From assembly GCF_022695595.1 (NCBI RefSeq), contig NZ_CP074380.1, positions 4,500,501 to 4,564,500 on the forward strand: a stretch of DNA of 64,000 bases. Reading direction: 5' to 3'. Below the pieces are notes generated by a model, which worked only from the letters and a program-made list of their open reading frames with translations, searched no databases and was not told where the DNA came from. Positions within the stretch are counted from its first letter, which is position 1; every line of letters starts with the position of its first letter. The position numbers and the translations under genes were made by a program. Shown here one piece after another: positions 53,783-62,832 of this stretch. This stretch comes from Streptomyces sp. MST-110588. Its GTDB lineage: Bacteria; Actinomycetota; Actinomycetes; Streptomycetales; Streptomycetaceae.

Positions 53783-54712
53783 TCAGGTGTCGCCCTCCGG
53801 TGGCGGCGGCGCGTTCTTCGGCTGTCCCGACTGTCCCGGCTGTTCCGGCCGTCCTGATGGCCCCGGCTGCCCCCACTGCCCCGAGGATTCAGTAGGCCCT
53901 TTGGGCCCCGGGAGGTGGGGCAGCTCCTGGGTGCTGTTCATGCCGTGGGGATCGGCCGGGTCTTCCGGGTACGGCGGGCCGGGGCGGCGGCTCCACCCGG
54001 CCTCCGGCTCCTGACCGGGTCCCGGCCGGTAGCCGACTCCGATCCCGCCGGGGGCCGGCGGGTCCGGGGGCCGGTTCCGTGCCGTGGGGCGCTGCGGGTC
54101 GCGGGGTTCGGGAGCCGCCGGGATGTAGGCGCCGTCGGTCTCCTGATAGGACTGCTGCTCGCCGTACGGGGCGCCGTGGCCGTAGGGGCCGTACTCGTAC
54201 CCGTACCCCTCGTCCTGTGGACGCGCCCCCTCGCCGTCGCGGTGTCCGCGTGCCGCACGCCTGCCCGCACGTCCGCTCATGACCAGCGCGCCCAGCAGCA
54301 GAAGGACGCCACCGCCGAGGGCGCCGGCGACCCCCGGCCCCAGGCCCTTGTCGGGGCTCCCGCCCACGCTGAGACTGCCCACCGCCTGTCCCTGGCGCAC
54401 CATCCACAAGATGGTGAACCCGAGCACCACTATGCCGGCGACCGCGACGAGCGCACGCGAGCACAGCAGCACGCCGATCAGCGTCACCAGGGCGGCGAAG
54501 GCCATCGGCAGCAGGAGGGATCCGATGAGCTGTGCCGTGTCGCCGGAGGTGCCGCCGCTGCCGCCGTTGCCGGTGAGACCGGCTCCGGTGAAGAGGTCCT
54601 CCACACGGATGTCGCGCCCGTGACGGCCGTCGTACCAGGCACGGAAGGGGCTCCATACGGCGGCCGTCGCTCCTATGAGGGCGATCAGGGATCCGATCAC
54701 GTTGCGCACCAC
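53783..54712 (-). CDS. Membrane protein encoded convergent to afsK
   Basis: 309 aa from GTG 54712 (or 54709), behind GAGGCGACGC. Four hydrophobic segments: VIGSLIALIGATAAVWSPF, LIGSLLLPMAFAALVTLIGV, RALVAVAGIVVLGFTILWMV and VAGALGGGVLLLLGALVMSG. A long cytoplasmic Pro/Gly/Tyr-rich tail follows (YGYEYGPYGHGAPYGEQQSY). This corresponds to the membrane-protein gene next to afsK in S. coelicolor. Function unknown. Confidence 0.8.
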   Translation of the reverse strand: MVRNVIGSLIALIGATAAVWSPFRAWYDGRHGRDIRVEDLFTGAGLTGNGGSGGTSGDTAQLIGSLLLPMAFAALVTLIGVLLCSRALVAVAGIVVLGFTILWMVRQGQAVGSLSVGGSPDKGLGPGVAGALGGGVLLLLGALVMSGRAGRRAARGHRDGEGARPQDEGYGYEYGPYGHGAPYGEQQSYQETDGAYIPAAPEPRDPQRPTARNRPPDPPAPGGIGVGYRPGPGQEPEAGWSRRPGPPYPEDPADPHGMNSTQELPHLPGPKGPTESSGQWGQPGPSGRPEQPGQSGQPKNAPPPPEGDT

Positions 54713-54873
54713 GGGCGTCGCCTCGCTTCTGTACGGTCTCGCCGACCCGTCCCGTATCCCGTCCCTTTCCGACGCTACGCCGGTCGGGAAAGGAACGCCA
54801 AGGGGACGCCAAGGGAACCCCACGGCACCGCGTAAGCCCAGGTCAGCGACTTGTAGGCGGGCAGCCCACCGCC

Positions 54874-55641
54874 TCAGCGGACCTTGAAGTCCCGTGTGCG
54901 GGCGGTGAAGAGTCCGGCCTGCCGGCGCGGTGGCAGGCTGCCGAGCGCGATCAGGTGCGGGGCCTGAGCGAGCGCCTGTGCCCGCGCCGCTTCCTTCGTC
55001 GCCCACAGGGCCCGTACGGTGCCCTGGACCGCCTCCGTTGGGCGGGCGGCCAGGACGGCGGCGGCACGCCGGGCCGCGGCCACGGCGCCGCCGGCCGGTG
55101 TCAGTTCCGAGACGAGGCCGATCTCGTACGCCCTTTGGGCCCCCAGCCGTTCCGCCGTGCCCATGAGGGTCATCCGGGCGGCTTCCCCGTAGGGCATCCG
55201 CTGCGCCATGTAGACCGCTTCGTACGCGCTGACCATCCCATAGGTGGTGTGCGGGTCGAAGAACGTCGAGGGCTCGGAGGCGACGATGAACTCGGCCTCG
55301 CCCAGCAGGTAGAAGGCGCCTCCGCAGGCCATGCCGTCGACGGCCGCCACCACCGGCTTCCACAGGTCGTTGGCCTTGGGGCCGATGCGCAGGAGGGGGT
55401 CGTCCAGGGAGTACGGGGAGGACGGCTGCGGGAGGTCCACGGCCCGGTCCAGGCCGGTGCAGAACGCCCGGCCGCCGGCGCCGGTCAGCACCACGGCCCG
55501 TACGTCGTCGTCCGACCTGAACCCGTGCCAGACAGCGGCCAGTTCCGCGGCGGTCTCCAGGTCGATGGCGTTGTGGCGGTCGGGCCGGTCCAGGGTGACC
55601 AGCGCGACGCCGTCGTCCTCGGTCGCCACGCGGACGGTCAC
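54874..55641 (-). CDS. Enoyl-CoA hydratase/isomerase family protein
   Basis: 255 aa from GTG 55641, overlapping the DUF35 stop (GTGA). Crotonase motifs: LDRPDRHNAIDLETAAELAA, GAGGRAFCTGLDRA and DGMACGGAFYLLGEAEFIVA. The loop FDPHTTYGMVSAYEAVYMAQ replaces the canonical catalytic region, so hydratase activity is not assured. It is the last gene of the thiolase - DUF35 - crotonase operon, a set that recurs in CoA side-chain catabolism. Confidence 0.9.
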   Translation of the reverse strand: MTVRVATEDDGVALVTLDRPDRHNAIDLETAAELAAVWHGFRSDDDVRAVVLTGAGGRAFCTGLDRAVDLPQPSSPYSLDDPLLRIGPKANDLWKPVVAAVDGMACGGAFYLLGEAEFIVASEPSTFFDPHTTYGMVSAYEAVYMAQRMPYGEAARMTLMGTAERLGAQRAYEIGLVSELTPAGGAVAAARRAAAVLAARPTEAVQGTVRALWATKEAARAQALAQAPHLIALGSLPPRRQAGLFTARTRDFKVR

Positions 55642-56234
55642 GGCCGCTCCAGGAGCCAGCGGGGCACGGTGACGCGCCCGCCCGGCACCCCGTCCGGTCC
55701 CTGGCCGCCGGGCAGTTCGGTGAAGGTCACCTTCACCGGGGCGCCGATGCGCAGCCGGGCGGGCGGCAGGGAGTTCAGGGGGGCGTCGGGGGCGGTGACG
55801 AGGTTGCCGACGAGCCGGATGTGCGGGGCGTCGGCCAGTTCGACCAGGACCACGTTGTACGGGGCCTGCTCGGCGTAGCCGGGGAGCAGCGGCGGGTGGG
55901 GCAGGACGTAGGACCAGACGCGGCCCCGGCCGCTCATCCGGCGCCAGTGGCTGTCGAAGGAGTGGCAGTGGGGGCAGCAGGGGCGGGGCGGGAAGCGCAG
56001 CCGGGAGCAGCCCGAGCAGCACTGGACGCGCAGTTCGCGGCGTGCGGCGTAGTGCCAGAACGGGGCGCCGTCGGCGTCGGGGACGGGCGGCAGCAGCCCG
56101 CTGCCGGCCGGGCCGTTCCCCGCCGGGCCGTCGAGGGCCGGATCGCCGTGGGCCGACCTCGTCCGACCGTCGTCGGCCGGGCCGTTGTCAGTGGCGTCTG
56201 CCATGCTCGTGTTCATGCGATCACTCGACGTCAC
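55638..56234 (-). CDS. DUF35 OB-fold, zinc-ribbon protein
   Basis: 198 aa from GTG 56234 with GAGGAG upstream. A disordered N terminus precedes the ribbon CCSGCSRLRFPPRPCCPHCH and an OB fold ending in LRIGAPVKVTFTELPGG. It lies 6 nt after the thiolase-like gene, so the two proteins are probably subunits of one enzyme, as with Ltp2-ChsH2 aldolases. Confidence 0.9.
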   Translation of the reverse strand: MTSSDRMNTSMADATDNGPADDGRTRSAHGDPALDGPAGNGPAGSGLLPPVPDADGAPFWHYAARRELRVQCCSGCSRLRFPPRPCCPHCHSFDSHWRRMSGRGRVWSYVLPHPPLLPGYAEQAPYNVVLVELADAPHIRLVGNLVTAPDAPLNSLPPARLRIGAPVKVTFTELPGGQGPDGVPGGRVTVPRWLLERP

Positions 56235-56240
56235 GAAGAC

Positions 56241-57392
56241 TCAACTCCTCAGCAGCAGGGCCGAGGTGGGGACGCCCTCGCCCGCGGTGACCAGGCAGGT
56301 GGCTGCGCCCGGCACCTGCGCGGTGCTACTGCCGCGCAGTTGCCGCACGCCTTCGGTGATGAGGTTGAAGCCGTGGACGTACGCCTCGCTCAGCCCGCCG
56401 CCCGCCGTGTTCAGGGGGAGCCGGCCGCCGGTCTCCAGGGCGCCGCCCTCGGTGAAGGCCGCGCCCTCGCCGCGTCCGCAGAAGCCGTAGCCCTCCAGGG
56501 AGAGGGGGATCAGGGGGGTGAACGCGTCGTAGATCTGGGCCACATCGACGTCCTGGGGTCCGAAGTCCGCGCTTTTCCACAGGTGGCGGGCGGCGGTCCA
56601 GGCGGGACCGGTGAGCGGGTCGTCGGTCCAGTAGTTGACCATGCCGTGGTGCTGGGAGGGGAGACCTTGGGCGGCGGAGTGGATGTAGACGGGGCGCCGG
56701 CGGCAGTCGCGGGCGCGCTCGGCCGCGACGACGACGCAGGCCAGCGCGCCGTCCGTCTCCAGGCAGTTGTCGTAGAGGCACAGCGGCTCGCTGATCATGC
56801 GCGCGGTCATGTACATCTCGCGGGTCAGCGGCCGGTCGTACATGACCGCGGCGGGGTTCTGGTTGGCCCGGTTGCGGCAGGCGAGGGCGACGTTGAAGAA
56901 GTGGTCGCGGGTGGCGCCGTATTCGTGCATGTAGCGCCGGGCCAGCAGGCCGATCTCGTCCACGGGGCGCAGCAGCCCGAAGGGCCGGGTCCACTGCGCG
57001 GGGACCGGCAGTTGCCTTTGGGTGTTCTTCCACGGGCGGGGCCCCGAGCCGCGTTTGCGGGACCGCCAGGCCACGCCCACGCTCGCCTGCCCGGTGGCGA
57101 CGGCGGCGGCCAGGTGCGCCACGGTCGCGCAGGAACCGCCGCCGCCGTAGCCGACCTTGGAGAAGTGGGTGAGGTCGGCCGCGCCGATGGACTTGGCGAT
57201 CTCGACCTCGTCGGTCTCCTCCATGGTGTAGGAGGCGAGCGCGTCGACCTCCGAGGGGGAGATGCCGGCGTCGTCGAGGGCGGCGAGGATCGCCCGGCAG
57301 GCCAGTGCCTTCTCGGATTCCTCCAGGTGCCGGGCGAAGGGCGTCTGCCCGATGCCGGCTATCGCCGTAGCGTCCTTGAGGGTCGCCCCCAT
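56241..57392 (-). CDS. Thiolase-like (Ltp2-type) protein
   Basis: 383 aa from ATG 57392, which has GGAGG at 5-6 nt (an upstream GTG at 57398 is too close to that site). Thiolase fold: IAGIGQTPFARHLEESEKAL, GGSCATVAHLAAAVATGQAS, IYDAFTPLIPLSLEGYGFCG and a C-terminal AYVHGFNLITEGVRQLRG. The Tyr-Asp-Ala-Phe and histidine positions match Ltp-type aldolases. First gene of the operon with DUF35 and crotonase; operator site 8 lies 85 nt upstream. Confidence 0.9.
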   Translation of the reverse strand: MGATLKDATAIAGIGQTPFARHLEESEKALACRAILAALDDAGISPSEVDALASYTMEETDEVEIAKSIGAADLTHFSKVGYGGGGSCATVAHLAAAVATGQASVGVAWRSRKRGSGPRPWKNTQRQLPVPAQWTRPFGLLRPVDEIGLLARRYMHEYGATRDHFFNVALACRNRANQNPAAVMYDRPLTREMYMTARMISEPLCLYDNCLETDGALACVVVAAERARDCRRRPVYIHSAAQGLPSQHHGMVNYWTDDPLTGPAWTAARHLWKSADFGPQDVDVAQIYDAFTPLIPLSLEGYGFCGRGEGAAFTEGGALETGGRLPLNTAGGGLSEAYVHGFNLITEGVRQLRGSSTAQVPGAATCLVTAGEGVPTSALLLRS

Positions 57393-57476
57393 CGCCACCT
57401 CCGCGGTCGGCCGTCGCCGCCGGCCGTCCCGACGGTGCTGCCGGCTGTGCTGACAGTGCGGGAGGGTACCGCTAAT

Positions 57477-57491
57477 CTGACGGCCAGTCAG
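57477..57491. promoter_or_regulatory. Shared palindromic operator, site 8
   Basis: CTGACGGCCAGTCAG, between the divergent thiolase-like gene (-) and acyl-CoA synthetase gene (+). It can serve both. Confidence 0.75.
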
Positions 57492-57635
57492 CTAGTGGCG
57501 GCGGGCACGCGCCGGTCGGGCGGCACGGACGGAGCGGACGGAGCGGGCGGCGCGACCGTCCGGAGCGCCCGGAACGGCCGGAGCGCCCGGAACGGCGGTG
57601 CCGGCGGGGGCCGGTCCTTCAGGGGAGGCGGTGCG

Positions 57636-59273
57636 ATGCGCGGTGACCTGGAGTACGGCACGATCCCCCGGCTGGTGCGGGCGGCGGCCGGGCGGTACGG
57701 CGCCCGCGAGGCCGTCGTGGAAGGCCGCACCCGCGTCTCCTACGCGCAGCTCGGCGCACGGGTGGAGCGGGCCGCCGCGGCCTGTGTGGCGTACGGCCTG
57801 CGGCCCGGTGACCGGGTCGCCGTCTGGGCCCCCAACACCCTGGACTGGATCGTCGGCGCGCTGGGGGCCGTCACGGCCGGTGGCGTCCTGGTCCCCGTCA
57901 ACACCCGCTTCAAGGGCGCCGAGGCCGCCGACGTCCTGCGCCACACCCGCGCCCGGCTGCTGTTCGTCACCGGCACCTTCCTCGGCACGTCGTACGTGGC
58001 CGCGCTGCGCCGGGCGGCGGGCGAGGGCACGGGCAACGGGCCGCTTCCGGGCCTGCCGCACCTGGACCGGGTGGTCGTCCTGTCCGGTGACGCACCGGCC
58101 GCGCCCGGCTTTTGGACCTGGCAGCGGTTCCTGGCGGCGGGCGAGCGGGTGCCGCCCGCGACGGTCCGGGCCCGGGCGGACGCCACGGCTCCCGGCGCCC
58201 CCTCGGACATCGTCTTCACCTCCGGCACCACCGGCAGCCCCAAAGGAGTGGTGATCAGCCACGCCCAGACGCTGCGTGCCTACGACACCTGGGCCGAACT
58301 GGCGGGCCTGCGGGAGGACGACCGCTACCTCATCGTCAACCCCTTCTTCCACACCTTCGGCTACAAGGCCGGCGTGCTCGCCTGTCTGCTGCGCGGTGCG
58401 ACGATGATCCCGCAGCCGGTCTTCGGCGCGTCCACCGCGCTGGCCAACCTCGCCGCCGAGCGCGTCTCCGTCCTGCCCGGCCCGCCCGCCCTCCTCCAGC
58501 AGATCCTTGACGACCCCGCCCGTGCCCGGCACGACCTGTCCGCGCTGCGGCTGGTGGTCACCGGCGCCGCCGACGTCCCCCTGGTCCTGGTGGAGCGGCT
58601 GCGCGGCGAGCTGGGCGTGCCGACCGTCCTGACCGCCTACGGCCTCTCGGAGAGCTCCGGTCTCGTCACGATGTGCCGCCGCGGCGACCCGCCGGAGGTG
58701 ATCGCGGCGACCTCCGGACGCGCCGTCCCCGGCACCGAGGTCCGAATCGCGGGGCCCGACGGCCGGCCCACGAAGCCCGCGGGGCCCGGCGTGCCCGGCG
58801 AGGTGCTGGTCCGCGGCTACCACGTGATGTCCGGCTACTTCGAGGACCCGCGGGCCACCGCCGAGGTGATCACCCCGGACGGCTGGCTGCGCACCGGCGA
58901 CATCGGGGTCCTGGACGCGTACGGCAATCTGCGGATCACCGACCGCCTCAAGGACATGTTCGTCGTCGGCGGCTTCAACGCCTACCCCGCCGAGATAGAG
59001 CGGCTGCTGGCCCGGCACCCGGACGTGACCGAGGCGGCCGTCGTGGGCATACCCGACCCGCGGCTGGGCGAGGTCGGCAAGGCGTACGCCGTGCGCCGCC
59101 CGCACTCCCGCCTGACCGCGGAGGAGCTGATCGCCTGGTGCCGCCGGGAGATGGCCAACTACAAGGTGCCCCGGGAGGTCGAGTTCCTGGCCGCACTCCC
59201 GCGCAACGCGGGCGGCAAGGTCCTCAAGACCCGGCTGCGGACGGGGGCCGGCGGTGACGGCCCCCTGCCGTGA
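57636..59273 (+). CDS. AMP-forming acyl-CoA synthetase (FadD3-like)
   Basis: 545 aa from ATG 57636, with AGGGGAGG upstream. ANL superfamily: P-loop FTSGTTGSPKGVVISH, AYGLSESSGLVTMCRRGD, the hinge GWLRTGDIGVLDAYGNLRIT, and the adenylation-lysine region NAGGKVLKTRLRTG. It activates a carboxylic acid to its CoA thioester at the head of the pathway. The reading frame stays open far upstream, but that part is non-coding. Confidence 0.92.
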   Translation: MRGDLEYGTIPRLVRAAAGRYGAREAVVEGRTRVSYAQLGARVERAAAACVAYGLRPGDRVAVWAPNTLDWIVGALGAVTAGGVLVPVNTRFKGAEAADVLRHTRARLLFVTGTFLGTSYVAALRRAAGEGTGNGPLPGLPHLDRVVVLSGDAPAAPGFWTWQRFLAAGERVPPATVRARADATAPGAPSDIVFTSGTTGSPKGVVISHAQTLRAYDTWAELAGLREDDRYLIVNPFFHTFGYKAGVLACLLRGATMIPQPVFGASTALANLAAERVSVLPGPPALLQQILDDPARARHDLSALRLVVTGAADVPLVLVERLRGELGVPTVLTAYGLSESSGLVTMCRRGDPPEVIAATSGRAVPGTEVRIAGPDGRPTKPAGPGVPGEVLVRGYHVMSGYFEDPRATAEVITPDGWLRTGDIGVLDAYGNLRITDRLKDMFVVGGFNAYPAEIERLLARHPDVTEAAVVGIPDPRLGEVGKAYAVRRPHSRLTAEELIAWCRREMANYKVPREVEFLAALPRNAGGKVLKTRLRTGAGGDGPLP

Positions 59274-59341
59274 AGACCCTGCGTCGGGCCGTGAGTCTTC
59301 ACATCGCGCCGTGCAGGCCGTACGTCGTGGCCCCCAAGGTG

Positions 59342-60253
59342 CTACGCCGCGGCCTTCTTGAAGACCTCGGTCAGGCTGCTGAAGCTGTCACCCCCGTGCC
59401 CGGCGGCCATGCCGCGCCGGAAGATCTCCAGGACGGCGGCGGGCAGCGCGGTGTCCACGCCGGAGTCCTTGGTGGTGTGCAGGATGTGGTCCACGCTCGC
59501 CACGCCCATGGCCAGCTTGTCGACGTCGCCCGTGTGGTCACCGGCGTCGACGCGCGGCGTGTAGAAGGCCATGAAGTTCGGGATCGAGGCCATCGTGGAG
59601 GTGAGGTACGGCAGCAGCTCGGCCGCGGTGATGCCGTTCGCCTCGGCGACGGCGACGGAGTGCAGGTAGCTGAGCATGGTGGTCCAGAACATGTCCATCT
59701 GGAGCTGGTAGTACAGCGCCGCGAGCCCGGGGTCCTCGCCGCGGTAGTCGGCGCCGGTCAGCACCTGCAGTGTCTCCTCGTGCGCCGCGAAGACGTCCTT
59801 GGGGCCGCTGTAGAAGGTGGACGACTCCGGCTGCCCGATGCCCGACGGCGGCACCTGCACGCCACCGGTCAACTGCGTCGCCCCGTGCCCGGCCAGCCAC
59901 TCGGCGGCCTCGCGGGCCTTGGCCGGGGTGTCCGAGCTGAGGTTGACGACCACGCGGCCGGCCAGCGCCTCGGCGGCCGGCTTCAGAATGGCGTACACGG
60001 CGTCGTAGTCCGTCAGGCTCAGCACCACCAGCTCGTTCGCCGACAGCGCCTCCTGGGGGGTGGCGGCCAGGACGGCGCCCTCGGCGACCAGCTCGGCCGC
60101 CTTGGAGGCGGTGCGGTTCCACAGCGTCACCTGGTAGCCGTTCTTGAGGAAGGTGCGCACCATGGCCTGCCCCATGGGGCCGAGGCCGATGACGGTCACC
60201 GACTTGCCGTTCTCCGTGCCCGAGTTCACGGCCGTGCTCTTGGTCTCACCCAT
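59342..60253 (-). CDS. NAD(P)-dependent oxidoreductase, imine-reductase type
   Basis: 303 aa. Rossmann domain VTVIGLGPMGQAMVRTFLKN with WNRTASKAAELVAEGA, followed by NLSSDTPAKAREAAEWLAGH and an all-helical C-terminal domain with MDMFWTTMLSYLHSVAVAEA. This is the 6-PGDH/beta-hydroxyacid dehydrogenase superfamily, closest in pattern to Streptomyces imine reductases. The physiological substrate is unknown. It is divergent from the TetR gene and flanked by two copies of its presumed operator. Confidence 0.85.
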   Translation of the reverse strand: MGETKSTAVNSGTENGKSVTVIGLGPMGQAMVRTFLKNGYQVTLWNRTASKAAELVAEGAVLAATPQEALSANELVVLSLTDYDAVYAILKPAAEALAGRVVVNLSSDTPAKAREAAEWLAGHGATQLTGGVQVPPSGIGQPESSTFYSGPKDVFAAHEETLQVLTGADYRGEDPGLAALYYQLQMDMFWTTMLSYLHSVAVAEANGITAAELLPYLTSTMASIPNFMAFYTPRVDAGDHTGDVDKLAMGVASVDHILHTTKDSGVDTALPAAVLEIFRRGMAAGHGGDSFSSLTEVFKKAAA

Positions 60254-60269
60254 GACGTATCCCCATCAC

Positions 60270-60326
60270 TAGAACGAACGCTCTAACCAGTGAAGAACCT
60301 AGCACAGGTCTAGAACGAACGCTCTA
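60270..60326. promoter_or_regulatory. Two identical TetR-type operators
   Basis: TAGAACGAACGCTCTA occurs at 60270-60285 and again at 60311-60326, exactly 41 bp apart (about four helical turns). Each is an imperfect palindrome. They occupy the 90-bp divergent promoter between the imine-reductase-like gene and its TetR, so that TetR probably controls both. The motif is unrelated to the CTGACG regulon operator. Confidence 0.8.
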
Positions 60327-60343
60327 CTCAGTAGACTCACGGC

Positions 60344-61078
60344 ATGCAGACCAAGGCGGAACGCGACAGCGGCACGGACGACGGTGGTGTGAACGGCGGC
60401 GGCGTGAACGGGGAGAGCCCGAACGGACCGAGCCCGAACGGGCGCGGTGCGCGTACCTCCCGTGGCGAGGGCTCACGCAAGGGCGGTACGGCCCGGGCGC
60501 CCCTCGGTACCCGCGAGCGGATCGTCCGGGCGACCTCGCGGCTCCTCCAGCGCCAGGGCTACGAAGGGACGGGCATCAAGCAGATCTCCCGCGAGGCCGA
60601 AGCCACGCTCGGCTCCGTCTACCACTTCTTCCCGGGCGGCAAGCAGGAACTGGCCGCCGCGGCGATCCGCCACGGCGACCAGGAGTTCGCCGACCTGCTG
60701 CGGGAGGCGATGGACGCCCACCAGGACCCGGCGGTGGCGATCGCCGGGTGCGCCCGCACCCTGGCCGGGGCGCTGCGTGCCTCCGACTGGACCGACGGCT
60801 GCCCGATCTCGGCGACCGCCCTGGAAACCATCGGCCGTACCCCGGACATCCAGCAGGCCGTCGCGGTCGCCTTCGCGCACTGGCAGTCCATCGTGTACGA
60901 CAAGCTGCGCGCCGCGGACTTCGCCGAGGACGACGCCCGTGACCTGGCCTGCACGGTGATCAACACCCTGGAGGGCGCCGAACTCTCCTCCCAGGTCGCC
61001 CGCAGCGAAACCCCGCTGCTCGTGGCGGGCCGCCACCTGGCCCGTCTGGTCGACTCCTACGCCCCGTCGCTTTCCTGA
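60344..61078 (+). CDS. TetR-family regulator (LmrA/YxaF-like)
   Basis: 244 aa. A Gly/Asn/Ser-rich N terminus (GGVNGGGVNGESPNGPSPNG) precedes the HTH (TRERIVRATSRLLQRQGYEG, then IKQISREAEATLGSVYHFFP). The ligand domain (CPISATALETIGRTPDIQQA) matches the LmrA/YxaF C-terminal family. Local regulator of the divergent imine-reductase-like gene. Confidence 0.9.
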   Translation: MQTKAERDSGTDDGGVNGGGVNGESPNGPSPNGRGARTSRGEGSRKGGTARAPLGTRERIVRATSRLLQRQGYEGTGIKQISREAEATLGSVYHFFPGGKQELAAAAIRHGDQEFADLLREAMDAHQDPAVAIAGCARTLAGALRASDWTDGCPISATALETIGRTPDIQQAVAVAFAHWQSIVYDKLRAADFAEDDARDLACTVINTLEGAELSSQVARSETPLLVAGRHLARLVDSYAPSLS

Positions 61079-61183
61079 CCGCTTTCCAGACCGCTTTCCT
61101 GAAGTGAGGACTCTCTGCGGAAACCGATAAGCGGAAACGAGTCAGCGACAGGCGGTAGGCGGTAGGCGGTAGGCGACAGGGAT
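61079..61183. repeat. Short tandem repeats between convergent genes
   Basis: A GACCGCTTTCC-type unit occurs three times around 61070-61098, and the 7-mer AGGCGGT about four times at about 61149-61176. No gene. Confidence 0.7.
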
Positions 61184-62832
61184 TCACCGGACGGAAAAGC
61201 GCTCGCGCAGGGATGTTTTGAGGACCTTCTCCAAAGGACCGCCACGTGGCAGCGCGGGCACGATCTCCAGTTGCTCCGGCAGCTTTTGCGTCATCAGCCC
61301 TGCCTGCCGTAGGTGGGCGGTCAGTTCGGGCAGCGTCAGCGTCCCGGAATCCGGGTCGGCGAGGGTGACCACCGCGCAGACCCGCTCGCCGCGCTCCCGG
61401 TCCGGCAGTCCGATCACCGCGGCCTCGGCCACCGCCGGGTGGCCCTGGACCAGTTCCTCGATCTCCCGCGCCGAGATGTTCTCGCCCTTGCGGATGATGA
61501 CGTCCTTCAACCGCCCGGTGAGCACCAGGTGCCCGTCGGGGCGCAGCAGGCCCAGGTCGCCGGTGCGGAACCAGCCGTCGGCGTCGAACGCCTCGGCGGT
61601 CAGCCCGGGGTCCGTGTAGCGGGTGAAGAGCATGGGGCCCTTGACGGTGACCTCGCCGGTCTCGCCGGGCCCGGCCGCGCCGCCGTCCGGGCGGACGATA
61701 CGCACCCGCGCTCCGGTCACCGGCCTGCCGACGGTCCCGGCGAGCTGCTCGTCGCTGTCGTACGGGGTGCCCATCGTGATCATGGGGCACTCCGTCATCC
61801 CGTACCCGTGCACGACCGCGCACCCCAGCTCCCGCACCGCCGCGAAGTACAGCTCGGGTGGCAACGGCGCCCCGCCCCGGAGAGCAGGCGCAGCGAGGGG
61901 ATGAGCTTGTCCCCGCCGTGCTGAACCCCTGGCGCCTCCTGCGCCTCCCGCACCCCGTACGCCCCCTCCGCTCCGTACGCCCCCTCCATCCCGTACGCCC
62001 TCTCCACCCCCTTCAGCTCTTCCCGTTGCCTCCGCGCCTCGTCCAGGAACGCCTGGTAGAAAGCGGTGCTGCCGCCCGCCATCGTCACCCCGCACCGGCT
62101 GTAGACCCTGGCCGCCTCGGCCGGGCGGAAGGTGTCCAGGACCACCGCCGGAAAACCGCTGACGAGCATCGCGATGACGTAGTCGGGCCCGGCGATGTGC
62201 GCGTACGGGAAGGCGATCGAGCCGATGTCATGGGCCGACATGTCCAGCGCGGCGGCCAGGCCCACGCCGCCCGCGATGAGCGAGGCGTCGGTGTGCTCGA
62301 CGCCCTTGGGGGAGGCGGTCGTCCCGGAGGTGCAGTAGATCCAGGTCGTCTCCCCGGGACGGGGGGTGAAGGGCGGCAGGCCGTCGGGGTCGGCGGTGGG
62401 CGGCCCGCCCGCGATGTCGAGCACCCGCACTCCCTCGCCCGCGATCCTCCGCGCCATCGCCGTATGGTCGAACCCCCGCCATTCCCCTGGAACCAGGACG
62501 TAACGCGCCCCGGTTTCCGCCAGGATGAAGCCGACCTCCCGCTCGCGGTGCAGCGGGATGACGGGAATCTGTACGGCGCCGAGCCGGGCGAGCGCGACCG
62601 AGACGACGATCGTGTCGATCCGGGTCGGGAGCTGCCAGGCGACCCGTGTGCCGGCGCCGATCTCCGCCTTGTGCAGGCCGGCCGCCACGCGCAGCGCCTG
62701 GTCCCGTACCTCCTCGAAGGTCACGGCCTGTCCGTCGCCGTCGAGGAACATCGGCTCCGTGCGCGAGCGTTCCGCGCGGTATTCGACCAGTTCCCACAGG
62801 GACTGCATACGAGCGGGCTCGGGTTCGGACAC
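61184..62832 (-). pseudogene. AMP-forming acyl-CoA synthetase, frameshifted as read
   Basis: GTG 62832 follows AGGAGG. The N-terminal frame carries WIYCTSGTTASPKGVEHTDA and runs to LIPSLRLLSG, then leaves frame at about 61875. The C-terminal frame continues with GGAPLPPELYFAAVRELGCA, HGYGMTECPMITMGTPY and GENISAREIEELVQGHPAVA to 61184. One extra base in the run at 61875-61878 would restore GGGAPLPPE and one protein of about 549 aa. An 18-nt coding repeat gives AYGMEGAYGAEGAYGV at about 61945-62000. Operator site 9 lies 118 nt upstream. Confidence 0.85.

Noticed and set aside
55821..57635. Upstream extension of the acyl-CoA synthetase frame
   Set aside because: Overlaps three well-supported minus-strand genes; ATG 57636 has a good ribosome site and begins the conserved domain.
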